From Tenrec ecaudatus (taxonomy: Eukaryota > Chordata > Mammalia > Afrosoricida > Tenrecidae): DNA of 64,000 nt. Shown piece by piece: positions 21,034-31,964 of this stretch (its first letter is position 1; the number at the start of each line of letters is the position of its first letter). A model generated the notes under the pieces. It was given only the letters and a program-made list of their open reading frames with translations. It was not told where the DNA came from and searched no databases. The stretch is taken from positions 126,606,774 through 126,670,773 of the forward strand of contig NC_134543.1 in the NCBI RefSeq assembly GCF_050624435.1, given 5' to 3'. Position numbers and translations under genes: made by a program.

Positions 21034-24000
21034 TTGGCGTGGTCACGTGCCCTGGTTGGCTTGGTCACGTGCGCAGGTGGGCGTGGTCCCGTGCGCGGGC
21101 GGGCCTGGTCACGTGCGCGGACGGGCGTGGTCACGTGCGGAGGTTGGCGTGGTCACGTGCGTAGGTAGGCTTCGTCCCGCGCACCGGTAGGTGTGGTCAC
21201 GTGCGCAGGTGGGTTTGGTCACGTGAGCCGTTGGGCGTGATCACGTGAGGAGATTGGCATGGACACGTGCGTGGGTGGGCATGGTCACGAGCTTAAGTGC
21301 CCGTAGTCACTTGCTCAGTTTGGTGTGGTCACGGGCGCAGGTGCCTGTGGTCACGTGCGGAGTGGGCGTGGTAACGTGCTCTGGTTGGTGGGTCACGTGC
21401 GCAAGTGGGCGTGGTCACGCGCGCTGGTTGGCGGGTCACATGCATAGGAGGGCGTGGAGACGTGCGCTGGTTGGCGGGTCACGTGCGCAGGTGGGCGTGG
21501 TCACGCAGGCAAGTGCCCGCAGTCACGTGCGCAGTTCGACGTGGTCACGTGTGCAGGTGGGCGTGGCCACGTGCGCAGGGGTGCGAGGTCACGTGCGCCG
21601 GTTGGTGGGTCTCGTGCGCAGGTGGGCGTGGTCACGCGCGCTGGTTAGCAGGTCACGTGCATAGGCGGGCGTGGTCACGTGCCCAGGCGGGTGTGGTCAC
21701 GTGTGCTGGTTGGCTGGTCACGTGCTCAAGCGGGCGTGGTCACGTGCGCTGGTTGGCGGGTCACGTGCCCAGGCGGGCGTGGTCACGTGCGCTGGTTGGC
21801 GGGTCACGCGCGTAGGTGGGCGTGGTCACGTGCGCTGGTTGGCGAGTCATGTTCTCAGGCGGGAGTGGTCACGTGCTCTGTTTGGTGCGGTCACGTGTGC
21901 AAGTGGGCGTGGTCACGTGCCAGGCGGACATGGTAACATGCGCTGGTTGGCTGGTCACGTGCCCAGGCGGGTGTGGTCACGTGCGCTGTTTGGCGGGTCA
22001 CGTGCCTTGGAGGGCGTGGTCACGTGCGCTGGTTGGCGGGTCACGTGCTCAGGTGGGCGTGGTCACGTGAGCTGGTTGGCGAGTCACTTGCGCAAGCGGG
22101 CGTGGTCACGTGCGCTGGTTGGCGGGTCACGTGCGCAAGCAGGCGTGGTCACGTGAGCTTGTTGGCGAGTCACTGCGCTTGCGGGCGTGGTCACGTGCGC
22201 TGGTTGGCGGGTCACGTGCATAGGAGGGCGTGGAGACGTGCGCTGGTTGGCGGGTCACGTGCGCAGGTGGGCGTGGTCACGCAGGCAAGTGCCCGCAGTC
22301 ACGTGCGCAGTTCGACGTGGTCACGTGTGCAGGTGGGCGTGGCCACGTGCGCAGGGGTGTGAGGTCACGTGCGCCGGTTGGCGGGTCTCGTGCGCAGGTG
22401 GGCGTGGTCACGTTGGAGATTGGCATGGACACGTGCGTGGGTGGGCATGGTCACGTGCTTAAGTGCCCGTAGTCACTTGCTCAGTTTGGTGTGGTCACGG
22501 GTGCAGGTGCCTGTGGTCACGTGCGGAGTGGGCGTGGTAACGTGCTCTGGTTGGTGGGTCACGTGCGCAAGTGGGCGTGGTCATGTGCGCTGGTTGGCGG
22601 GTCACGTGCATAGGCGGGCGTAGTCAAGTGCGCAGCTGGGCGTGGTCACGTGTGCTGGTTGGCAGGTCAAGTGCTCTGGTGGGCGTGGTCACGTGCCCAG
22701 GCGGGTGTGGTCATGTGTGCTGGTTGGCTGGTCACGTGCTCAAGCGGGCGTGGTCACGTGCGCTGGTTGGCGGGTCACGTGCGCTGGTTGGCGAGCCACG
22801 TGCCCGCGTGGGCGTGGTCACGTGCGCTGTTTGGTGGGGTCACGTGTGCAGGTGGGCGTGGTCACGTGCGCTGGTTGGCGGGTCACATGCATAGGAGGGC
22901 GTGGAGACTTGCGCTGGTTGGCGGGTCACGTGCGCAGGTGGGCGTGGTCACGTAGGAAAGTGCCCGCAGTCACGTGCGCAGGTCAACGTGGTCACGTGTG
23001 CAGGTGGGCGTGGCCACGTGCTCAGGGGTGCGAGGTCACGTGCGCCGGTTGGCGAGTCTCGTGCACAGGTGGGCGTGGTCACGGGCGCTGGTTAGCAGGT
23101 CACGTGCATAGGCGGGCATAGTCATTTGCGTAGCTGGGCGTGGTCACGTGTGCTGATTGGCAGGTCACGTGCTCAAGTGGGCGTGGTCACGTGTGCTTGT
23201 TGGCGAGCCATGTGCCCAGGTGGGCGTGGTCACGCGCGCTGTTTGGTGGGGTCACGCGTGCAGGTGGGCGTGGTCTCGTGCCCAGGCGGGCGTGGTCACG
23301 TGCCCAGGCGGGTGTGGTTACGTGCGCTGGTTGGCGGGTCACGCGCGTAGGTGGGCGTGGTCACGTGCGCTGGTTGGCGAGTCACGTGCTCAGGCGGGCG
23401 TGGTCACGTGCTCTGTTTGGTGCGGTCACGTGTGCAGGTGGGCGTGGTAACGTGCCAGGCGGACATGGAAACATGCGCTGGTTGGCTGGTCACGTGCCCA
23501 GGCGGGTGTGGTCACGTGCGCTGTTTGGCGGGTCATGTGCCCTGGAGGGCGTGGTCACGTGCGCTGCTTGGCGGGTCACGTGCTCAGGTGGGCATGGTCA
23601 CGTGAGCTGGTTGGCGCGCCACGTGCGCAAGCAGGCGTGGTCACGTGAGCTTGTTGGCAAGTCCCGTGTGCAAGCGGGCGTGGTAACGTGCACTGGTTGG
23701 CGGGTCATGTGCGCAAGTGGGCTTGGTCACGTGCGCTGGTTGGCGGGTCACGTGCGCAAGCAGGCGTGGTCACGTGAGCTGGTTGGCGGGTCACGTGCGC
23801 AAGCAGGCGTGGTCACGTGAGCTGGTTGGCGGGTCACATGCACAAGCGGGCGTGGTCACGTGCACTGGTTCGCCGGTCACGTGCGGAAGAGGGGAAGAGG
23901 GCGTGGTCACGTGCGTTGGTAGTCGGGTCACGTGCTCAGGTGGGCGTGGTCACGTACGTTGGTAGGCGGGTCACGTGCCCAGGCGGGCGTGGTCACGTGA

Positions 24001-24388
24001 GCTGGTTTGGAGGGTAACGTGCGCAAGCGGGCGTGGTCACGTTCGCTTCTTGGCGGGTCACCTGAGCAAGTGCTCGCAGTCACGTGCTGAGGTGTGCGTG
24101 GTCACGTGCGGAGGTGGGCGTGGTCACGTGCGCAGGCGCCGGTGGACACGTGCTCTTCTTGGCGGGTCACTTGCCCAAGCGGGCGTGGTCATGTGCGCTG
24201 GTTGTTGGGTAACGTGCTCAGGTGGGCGTGGTCATGTGAGCTGATTGGCGGGTCACGTGTGCAGGTGGGCATGGTCACGTGCGCGGGTGGGCGCGGTCAG
24301 GTGCATAGGTCCCCGTGTTCACGTGCGCAGGCGGGCACGGTCACTTGCGGATGTGGGGGTGGTCACGTGAGCAGGCGGGCTTGGTCTA
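21034..24388 (+). repeat. CACGTG minisatellite array C (largest, 3.35 kb)
   Basis: Roughly 155 tandem units of 21 or 22 bp (estimated from length) with core GGCGTGGTCACGTGCGC. A common dimer alternates a 22-bp unit with a 21-bp unit carrying CTGGTTGGCGGGTCACGTG. CACGTG appears in most units. Larger blocks are repeated inside: GCATAGGAGGGCGTGGAGAC near 21,442, 22,218 and 22,889; GAGATTGGCATGGACACGTG near 21,249 and 22,415; CAGGCGGACATGG near 21,921 and 23,456. The array therefore grew by block duplication. Left border: end of inverted arm 1. Right border: the L1/SINE chain also found after array A. No unique spacers, so not a CRISPR-like structure. Confidence 0.97.
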
Positions 24389-24802
24389 GCCCCCCTTTTC
24401 CCTGAACACTTAATAGTTTATAAATAAGTATTTTATCTTAAAGTGCCCGCCGTCTGCCCTCACCCACCTTCCCATTACCCATCTCCCAGCGAGGAGGTTC
24501 CCCATAGATCCCCAAGATCGGTTCTCTCTTTCTACACCACCTTGCCTCTCGGTGTCGCCATTCCCACCGCTAGTCCTGAGGGTTTCATCCGTCCTAGGGA
24601 ATGACCAAGGCCAAGGTAACTGAGAGCAATTACTGAAACCAGAATGAAGGCTGAACATGGGATAGGTTGTAACTCTTAATGGGAGCAGAAAGCCTCATTT
24701 TTCTTTCATAAAGTGTTGGTGAGTTTGATCTGCTGACCTTGTGCTTCGCAGTGCAATATGCTAAATCAGCTAATGAAAAATTTACGATTCATAATGATCT
24801 GA
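24389..24802 (-). mobile_element. L1 3'UTR fragment plus AfroSINE fragment linked to array C
   Basis: Same order and nearly the same sequence as 16,337-16,790: AGTTTATAAATAAGTATTTT, GCGAGGAGGTTCCCCATAGA, GACCAAGGCCAAGGTAACTG, an AfroSINE fragment, then ATTCATAATGATCTGATC, where it breaks into L1 ORF2 sequence. Confidence 0.82.
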
Positions 24803-24805
24803 TCG

Positions 24806-25085
24806 GTGTTACCCTCAATTCATTGAATGTCTTTCAGAGTTTGCTTCCCCTTTTTATATTCGGGAATATTCTGTGTAGATTTTGTGATAACTCTTCCCTG
24901 AATAATTGGTAGAACTCCCCTTAGAAGCCTTCTGGTCCTGGGCTTTTCTTGGTTGGAACTTTCTTCATAGCCTATTCTATTTAATATTTTGTTATCGATC
25001 TGTTATTTTTCCATCTTTTCTGCGTCGATTTGGGTGTATTGTGTATCTCAAGATATCAATCCATTTCTTCTACATTTTCAAAACT
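24806..25085 (-). mobile_element. L1 ORF2 fragment, minus strand
   Basis: Read on the minus strand it encodes a degenerate piece of the L1 reverse transcriptase, including the conserved K-S-P-G-x-x-G-F-x-x-E-F-Y-Q type motif (better preserved in the second copy near 31,800). Frame broken. Confidence 0.75.
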
Positions 25086-25089
25086 ACTG

Positions 25090-25688
25090 GAGTAATCCAC
25101 ATTGAAGCCAAAAATCCGTGATTATCATCAAGTGTTTCAGATCCTCCTTATTTTCAGCAGGTCAGTTTTGTCATCTGCATATGGAAGGTTGTTAATAAGC
25201 CTTCTTCCAGTCCTGATGCCACATTTTTCTTCATATAAGCCAGCGTCTCTGATGATTTGCTCAGTATACAGATTAATTGACGATGGTGAGAGGATTCAAC
25301 CATGATGTATACCTTTCAAAATTTAATACACAAAATTAACCATGCAGTATTTTCTTGTTCAGTTCAGAAACAGCTGTCTCAATTAATGGAAAGCTCCCGC
25401 ATGACAACAACGAAGTGTTGTTGAATTATCGTTCTTCTCTAAGCTATCTGTAGTTTTTTTTAATGATCCATATAATCCCAAGGCTTTGCCAGTAGAATTT
25501 TGCCCCTGAAAAGCTTTCAATATTGAAACGTGAGGCTTTCACTACTTTTTTCATTTTTTCAGGTCGATAAATGGTGTGCATATTCTTCATGTTGGGCTTT
25601 CCAACTCCAGCTATTTGCACATTTCACTCTAGTACTTTATTTTGTCTTCATATGTTGTTCTTTGAAATTTTCTGTTCACCTCTTTTCT
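25090..25688 (-). mobile_element. RTE reverse-transcriptase fragment, minus strand
   Basis: The minus strand reads L-x-N-L-Y-x-E-x-I-L-R-D-A-G-L-type sequence followed by I-N-N-L-P-Y-A-D-D, the YADD catalytic box of RTE-clade reverse transcriptases (near 25,165-25,200). Upstream codons are worn and interrupted by stops. The element is cut at 25,689 by the L1 3'UTR insertion. Confidence 0.75.
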
Positions 25689-25689
25689 T

Positions 25690-26356
25690 TCCTTTAAAAA
25701 AATCTTTATTTATTACATTTTATTAGGGCCTCATACAACTCTTATCACAATGCATACATATACATACATCAATTGTATAAAGCACATCCATACATTTTTG
25801 CCCTAATCATTTTCAAAGCATTTGATTACCACTTAAACCCTTTGCATCAGGTCCTCTTTTGTTTTCTCCCTCCCTCCCAGCTCTCCCCTCCCTCACGGGC
25901 CCTTGATAATTTACAGATTGTTTTTTTGTCATATCTTGCCCTATCCGGAGTCTCCCTTCCCCCCCTTCCCTGCCGTCCCTCTCCCAGGGAGGAGGGCACA
26001 TGTGGATCCCTGTCATCAGTTCCCTCTTTCCAACCCACTAACCCTCCACTCTCCCAACACCGCCCCTCACACCCCTGGTCCTGAAGGTATCATCCACCAT
26101 GGATTCCCTGTGCCTTCAGCTCCCATATGCACCAGTGTACAATCCCTGCCCCATCTAGTCCTGCAAGGTAGAATTCGGTCATGGAAGTTGGGGGGAGGAA
26201 GCATCCAGGATCTGGGGGAAATCTGTGTTCTTCATCGGTACTACATCACAACCTGACTGACTCATCTCCTCTCCTAAACCCCTCTATGAGGGGATCTCCA
26301 GTGGCCGACAAATGGGCCTTGGGTCTCCACTCTGCAATTCCCCATTCATTCACTAT

Positions 26357-26411
<55 letters not shown>

Positions 26412-26545
26412 ATATACACGTATACACACACACACATATATGTAGATATACTTTTTTTGTTGTTGCATGATACCTTATACGTGGTCCCTTTGGTACCGCG
26501 TGATCGCACAGGCTGGTGTGCTTCTTCCCTGTGTGCTTTATTGCT
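25690..26545 (-). mobile_element. L1 3'UTR insertion, minus strand
   Basis: Full-length version of the local L1 3'UTR: TTTTATTAGGGCCTCATACA at the tail side, C/T-rich centre, AGTTGGGGGGAGGAAGCATC, and CACAGGCTGGTGTGCTTCTT at the far side. It splits an RTE element and contains an expanded (AT)n. Non-coding; the 103-124-residue frames inside are by-products of the pyrimidine-rich sequence. Confidence 0.85.
26361..26416. repeat. (AT)n microsatellite
   Basis: A run of TA dinucleotides with a single TTTA interruption, inside the L1 3'UTR. The equivalent place in the second copy (33,250-33,295) expanded a CA run, so the two copies have diverged in the microsatellite type. Confidence 0.9.
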
Positions 26546-26549
26546 TTTG

Positions 26550-26945
26550 AGCTAGAGTGTCATCATTTCTTACTCATGTTTTAGCTATGGTGTAGTCAAG
26601 ACTAGGTTAAAGAATCCCTTTTGACATCCATTTTGATATATTTTTTCTGTCTTTTATAATAGTTTTCTCATCTGGTATCATTGCACAGATCATTTGGTCT
26701 CCTGTCATTAGTGTTCAATGAATGAAATTTATTTTTGTGAGAAATTTAAGTGAGATATACCTGTTGTATTTGGACTCTAGTGGGTTTGTTTTATTCTTCT
26801 TCAACTTGAATTTGAACATGCTCATGAGCAACTGATGCATTACACTAAGCCCCTGCCTTCATTTAAGGTGCTGATAGTGAGCTTCTCCATGGTGTCTTTT
26901 CAGTCAGTTTGGTTTCTTTGCATTCCATCTGGTGAAGCTCTGTCC
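26550..26945 (-). mobile_element. RTE fragment, endonuclease side, minus strand
   Basis: Continues the RTE element interrupted at 25,689. AGCTTCTCCATGGTGTCTTT and the following GCATTCCATCTGGTGAAGCT correspond to the RTE region also seen at 48.95-49.02 kb. Ends at an AfroSINE. Confidence 0.65.
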
Positions 26946-26949
26946 CTCT

Positions 26950-27545
26950 GAAGATTTTTTATAGTCTGGGAAAAAGAGGGAAGTCCTGCTCTGTTCTACA
27001 AGATCACTACGAGTCTGAATCAACTTGATGGCTGTGAGTTTGTAGGAGAGATTTTTTTTTTTGCTTTGTTTTGGTTATTTTAACCACAATTCATTCTGTT
27101 CCAGCTTTATCCTCTTCCTTTTTTCTCTTCCACCAAGTAATTGCCGATCAGATCATTATGAACCGTAAATTTTTCATTAGCTGATTTAGCATATTGCACT
27201 GTGAAGCACAAGGTCAGCGGTTCAAACTCTCCAACCCTTCATGCAAGAAAAATGAGGCTTTCTGCTCCCATGGAGAGTTACAACCTATACCATGTTCAGT
27301 TTCATTCTGGTTTCAGTAATTCCTCTCAGTTACCGTGGCCTTGGTCACGCCCTACGATGGATGAACCCCTCAGGACCAGCTGTGGGAGTGGCGAACCTGG
27401 AGGCAAGGGGTGTAGAAAGAGAAAACCGATCTTGGGGTTCTATGGGGAACCTCCTCTCTGAGAGATGGGCAATGGGAAGGTGGGGGAGGGGAGACACCGG
27501 ACACTGTAAGATAAGATAAAATAATTCTTTATAAACTATAAAGTG
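26950..27545 (-). repeat. Array-linked SINE/L1 module, inverted copy D
   Basis: Reverse complement of the chain that follows array A (16,337-16,990). In plus-strand order it has an AfroSINE (26,950-27,050), the unique AACCACAATTCATTCTGTTC segment, an AfroSINE fragment, GTTACCGTGGCCTTGGTCAC, and the L1 3'UTR piece to 27,545. It then joins array D. Confidence 0.85.
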
Positions 27546-27559
27546 TCAGGGTCAAGGGG

Positions 27560-27842
27560 GGACGGCCACGCCCACCCGCGCACATGACCACGCCCACACG
27601 CACTCGTGGCCACGCCCACCCGCGTGTGGCCACGCTCAGCCGCAACCGGGGCCACGCCCACCGGTGACCGGGACCACGCCCGCCTCAGCACATGACCATG
27701 CCCACCTGCGCACTTTTCCATGCTTGCCTGTGCACCTACCCACAGACACCTGCGACCGTGACCACGCCCACCTGCGTACCTGACCACAGACAGAAGCGCA
27801 CGTGACCACGCCAACCTTCGCACGTGACCACGCCCACCTGGA
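27560..27842 (-). repeat. CACGTG minisatellite array D, inverted
   Basis: About 13 units in reverse orientation (plus strand CACGTGACCACGCCCACC type). More decayed than arrays A and C: several CACGTG cores are mutated and CpGs lost. Bounded by the L1/SINE chain on the left and by the betaretrovirus-like relic on the right. Confidence 0.92.
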
Positions 27843-27849
27843 GCCGAGT

Positions 27850-29650
27850 GACATTACCAGAGAGACTGCAGGCGGATGTCGCAAAAGAACAGGACGATTC
27901 ACAGTGGAGAAGATCCAGGGAGAGAGTCCGAGGCAACTGGACTCTGCCCCTGCTGCGAGAGAGGTAGTCACTGGGCAGAGGGTGGTCATTCAAAGTTTAG
28001 CAATTGAGGCCATTTACCTGGAAGTAACGCCAAGCCCAGAAACGGGCAGCGGGGCGCAGGTAATAGAGGAAGGAGCTTGATACAGACCCCACCCAGCAGA
28101 ACATGGGAGGCAAGGTGTCTGCTGGCCCGAGCAAAGATCTTCTAGAGAAACTGCAGGCATCCCCCAATCTCACAGCAGGAGACCAGACCTAGCCAAACTT
28201 GCAGAACCCCAGCCCCTGTTCTGCCTGCTATAACCTTGATTAACCAAGAGAAGGCTCAGGAGCCCTCACAGCAGTTTGCTGATGCTAAAGAATAGGAGCC
28301 TCTTATTGAAAGAGTAATACAGTTTTTATCAGGAAGTTTTAACCTGAGTACTCAAGAAATTCAAATTGATACTGGAGTCTATCAGAGTTGTGAAGTAAAG
28401 CCAAAAGCTGTGATTATATCAGAAATTGTTAAGAGCAGTAATTGGGGTTTGCTACCTAAAAGAACTATAGGATGTCGATTAGGAAAGTCTAATGTAAATC
28501 CTCAAGGTGTTCTGGCGGTTGCTGGAATTATTGAACGAGATTATGAAAAAGTTAAGGCAGTGATGAATTCTGATATATCATGGTTTATGAAAGAAGATCG
28601 CTTAAGCCAATTTTGGCTTCCTTGCTTTCCTAGAGTAAAATTGTATGTCTATCAGGAAAGAGTACTTGAGAAGTCTGACCACCCTTTAAATCAAGGGGTC
28701 TTTGGGAATGCTGTTGTGGGGAAACGACAGCGCTTACCACCCCCACCCCACCCCCCACCCAACCACCTCCCACGGAATTAGAGATTGAAGGGAAAATGGT
28801 TTTAAACTTTGGATACAGGGTCATTTCTTTAGGGCATTCAGGAGGGCCTAAGACCCTCCCAAGAACTTCCTCTACATCCAGCATGGAAGGAATGAGTGAA
28901 GTTAACCAAGAGAGACGATTGCAAGATTGTAAAATCATACAGTGTAAGAAGCCTGAAGGGCAAAGCGGCTTAATTGAGCCTACAACCTTATTGGTAAACT
29001 TGGAGAGAGAAAAAAAATGTCTGTTTGGTCAATTACTTAAAGAACAGCTGAACAAAATCTCTTAAAAATTCTTCCAGTCTTTCAAAGTATGGTAAGAAGG
29101 TCTCTCAATTTAGCTCTCTTAATTCTCTGAGAGCTGAAGCCAAGATTCACTTAACAATGGAGGCTATCTAACAAGTAGTTTCACTGGTTCAAGACCTAGC
29201 CAGGTAACTGAGAGTGCTAGCAATATTTTAATATTTACATTGGTAAAACAGAAGGGGGAAAAGACGAATCTCGTGTGTGACAAATTTCATTTGGTGATTT
29301 TAACCAAAATTTTTTTTCTCCTTACTAAAAGTGCGTGACAAAATGAGGGCAGAGAAACACGTTTTCAATTCTACAGAGAAAATTAATCCTAAGAAATCCG
29401 AAGACGATGGAAACCGCGTTTGGGATCCAGGTCCATTCACCTGGAGAAGAGGCTATGCAATTATGTTTTTACAGAAGAAAGCTGTGGACCTCTTCTTAGA
29501 AGGACGCAACCATGTTTGGAGAAAGATGGACAGGGAAGAGATGGAGAAGCCACCCAGTATTCATCATAATTCCTTTTTCAGGTTCATGACTCCCCAGAGA
29601 GAGGGGCTATTTGTTTATATTTTTCACAGGCAAAGGAGATAGATAGGTGG
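27850..29650 (+). pseudogene. Degraded betaretrovirus-like (ERV2) relic
   Basis: The plus strand carries scattered retroviral similarity. At about 28,340-28,690 a frame resembles the dUTPase domain encoded with protease in betaretroviruses: I-D-T-G-V-Y, then a G-R-S-like region worn to R-L-G-K-S-N, then the tail E-D-R-L-S-Q-F-W-L-P. At about 29,400-29,530 a frame resembles the integrase C-terminal segment (G-P-F-T-W-R-R-G-Y-A). The reverse-transcriptase region expected between them is absent. Many stops and frameshifts; no LTRs were identified. The left 300 bp and the stretch 28,800-29,330 were not assigned. Non-functional. Confidence 0.6.
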
Positions 29651-29869
29651 ATTTCTCTTCTGCCAGCAAGGCCCAGAAGAAAGGAGAGAAGCTGATATGT
29701 GACGCGACCCTGTCCTGTTACGGAAGTTATCTAAAACGTCAAGGAGACCTGGCAGATTCCTGAGAATGGCGATTGCTGACTGCTGAGATATTTCTTGCAT
29801 GGCTGACGCTGTCTAAAGGACACCCTGGGACACTATCAAAACTGAACATTATTTCGCTATCATCATGGG

Positions 29870-31960
29870 TTCACGGTGAGATCTCATCTTTATTTTAATT
29901 TACATCTCTCAGATGATTAGTGATCACTATTAGCATTTTTACATGTGTTTGTGAGCCACGTGAGTGTCATCTTTGGTGTACTATGTCTTTTGCCCACTTT
30001 TGAATTGGATTTCCCCCCTTATTGAGGTGTTACACAATTGTATAGATTTTAGTAATCCGGGCCTTGTTTGTTGTGTCTTTGCTCAAGATTTATTCCCAGT
30101 ACATTGGTCTCTCATTTTACTCTTTGGGTAAAGTCTTAATGTGTGCAACTTATTTTCAGTAGGTCTCGGTTATCTATTTTGTCTCCCACTTTGTGCGCTT
30201 TCCTTTATATTATATTTGGTAGTGTGTGTATGCCCTGCAATAGAACTGTGTAGGATTTCCCTGTGTTCTCATTGATGATCCTTATAGCGCTGGGGTTGAA
30301 CTCATGTCTTGAATCCATCTTGAGTTCATTTGTGTGACTTGGATTAGGGAGCGGTCCTCTGGTACATGGAGATGGAGATCCAATTTCTCCAGCCCCATTT
30401 GTTGAAGAGGCTGTCACGTAACAATTTCATGGATTTGGTCCTTTGTCAAAGATCACTGGCCTGTATTTGGATGGGTTTATTTCTGTGGGCATTTTTTTTC
30501 CTGGTGCATTAGTCTATGCATCTATCATTACACCATTACAAGCCTGTTTTGAGTAATGTGGTTGTCATAGGTGTTGAGGTAGGTAGCGTAAGACTTTCTG
30601 TGTTGTTGTGTCTAAGGAGTTCTTTGCTTATCCTAGGTCTCTGATATCTCCAAATGACGTCGGTAATTATTTTTTCCATTTCACAAAGAATGACATTGGG
30701 ATTTGCATTGCAATTGCATTGTATGTATTAAAATCTCTGGGAAGCATTGATATTTTCACAATGATAAGTCATCATATCCATGAACATTGGATGCTTTGGC
30801 ATTTGTGGAGGTCTCTTGGTTTCTTGTAATAAAGTCCTCTAGTTTACTTTGGATAGTCATTTGTTTCTTTAATTAGGTTTCTCACGAAGTAATTCATCTT
30901 TGTATAACTTTGATAAGTGGTATTGCTTTTTAATAACCTTTTCAGAGCTCTCTCGACTAGTATACAGAAATCCAATATATTTTTACTTATTAATCTCACG
31001 GGTTTTCCAAAATACCTCCATTCATTCCAGCCATCATTTTGGAGAATTCATGTTTCTTTTTATATATTAAATCACATCATCTATAAATAGTTAGGAGTTT
31101 TACTTCATTTTTTTGACCAATTCTTTTCCTTTTATTTTTTAATGGCTTAATTCTTTTTTAATTGTTCTGGCTAAGCCTTCGAGCCAAAAGAGTAGAGTTA
31201 AATAAGTGTAGTGATGTTCACAGTCTTGTTTGGTTCTGGTTCTGAAGGGGAATGTTTTCAATATTTTTCTCTTTGCGCATGATTTTGACCTTTATTTCTT
31301 AGTATATATGGCTTTATGGTTTATTATGTTCATGAATTTCTCTCTGTTCCTATTCCCTAGGGTGTTTTTTATAACAGAAACGCCTATTGCATATTTTCAC
31401 ATGCTTTTCCGGTATTTATTGTTATTATCATGACTTCTTACACATTGTCTCTTTCTTTGGTCTTTTACATTAATTCTTTTTCATATGTTGAACCAACATT
31501 TTGGTCCCTGATCTGAATCCCTCCAGACTATGGTAGAGTTTCTTCCATTAAAACAAAAACAAAAGCTCTTGGATTTTATTTGCCAACAATTTACGGAGAA
31601 GTTTAGAGTCTATGTTGATGAGGGATATTGGTCCATAGTGTTCTGTATTTGTGGGGTCTTCGCCTAGTTTCTGGATCGGTGTTACCCTCCATTCATAGAA
31701 TGTCTTTCAGAGTTTGCTTCCCTTTTCTATATTCGGGAATAGTCTGTGTAGATTTGGTGATAACTCTTCCCTGAATAATTGGTAGAATTCCCCTTTGAAG
31801 CCATTTTGTCCTGGGCTTTTCTTGGTTGGAACTTTCTTCATAACCTATTCTATTTAATATTTTGTTATTGAGCTGTTATTTTTCCATCTTTTCTGCGTCA
31901 ATTTGGTTGTATTGTGTATCTCAAGATATCAATCCATTTCTTCTACATTTTCAAAACTAC
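29870..31960 (-). mobile_element. L1 3'UTR/ORF2 remnant, minus strand
   Basis: Long AT-rich stretch with L1 landmarks read in reverse: TTTGTCAAAGATCACTGGCC, GTGCATTAGTCTATGCATCT and, near 31,700-31,960, ORF2 reverse-transcriptase sequence (K-S-P-G-Q-N-G-F-K-x-E-F-Y-Q type motif). Heavily mutated with no long frame. It joins RTE sequence at about 31,960. Confidence 0.75.
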
Positions 31961-31964
31961 TGGA

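Larger units (their letters stand above)
24803..26952 (+). repeat. Direct duplication, copy 1
   Basis: Matches 31,680-33,790 in the same orientation across three joined parts: L1 ORF2, RTE reverse transcriptase, and an RTE piece split by an L1 3'UTR. Both copies share the same junctions, so this is a block duplication and not parallel insertions. Confidence 0.85.

Noticed and set aside
21034..24388. CRISPR-like array
   Set aside because: Repeats are contiguous 21/22-bp variants without unique spacers, and the surrounding DNA is mammalian.
15662..24405. Repetitive Arg/Gly/Trp-rich proteins encoded by the arrays
   Set aside because: Frames exist in several phases at once, start at arbitrary codons and follow only from a stop-free repeat unit. 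No promoter, splice or conservation evidence.
27291..29650. A true SVA element
   Set aside because: SVA is a hominoid element. Here the order and components differ (no CCCTCT repeat, no Alu), and the resemblance is only VNTR beside ERV-like sequence.
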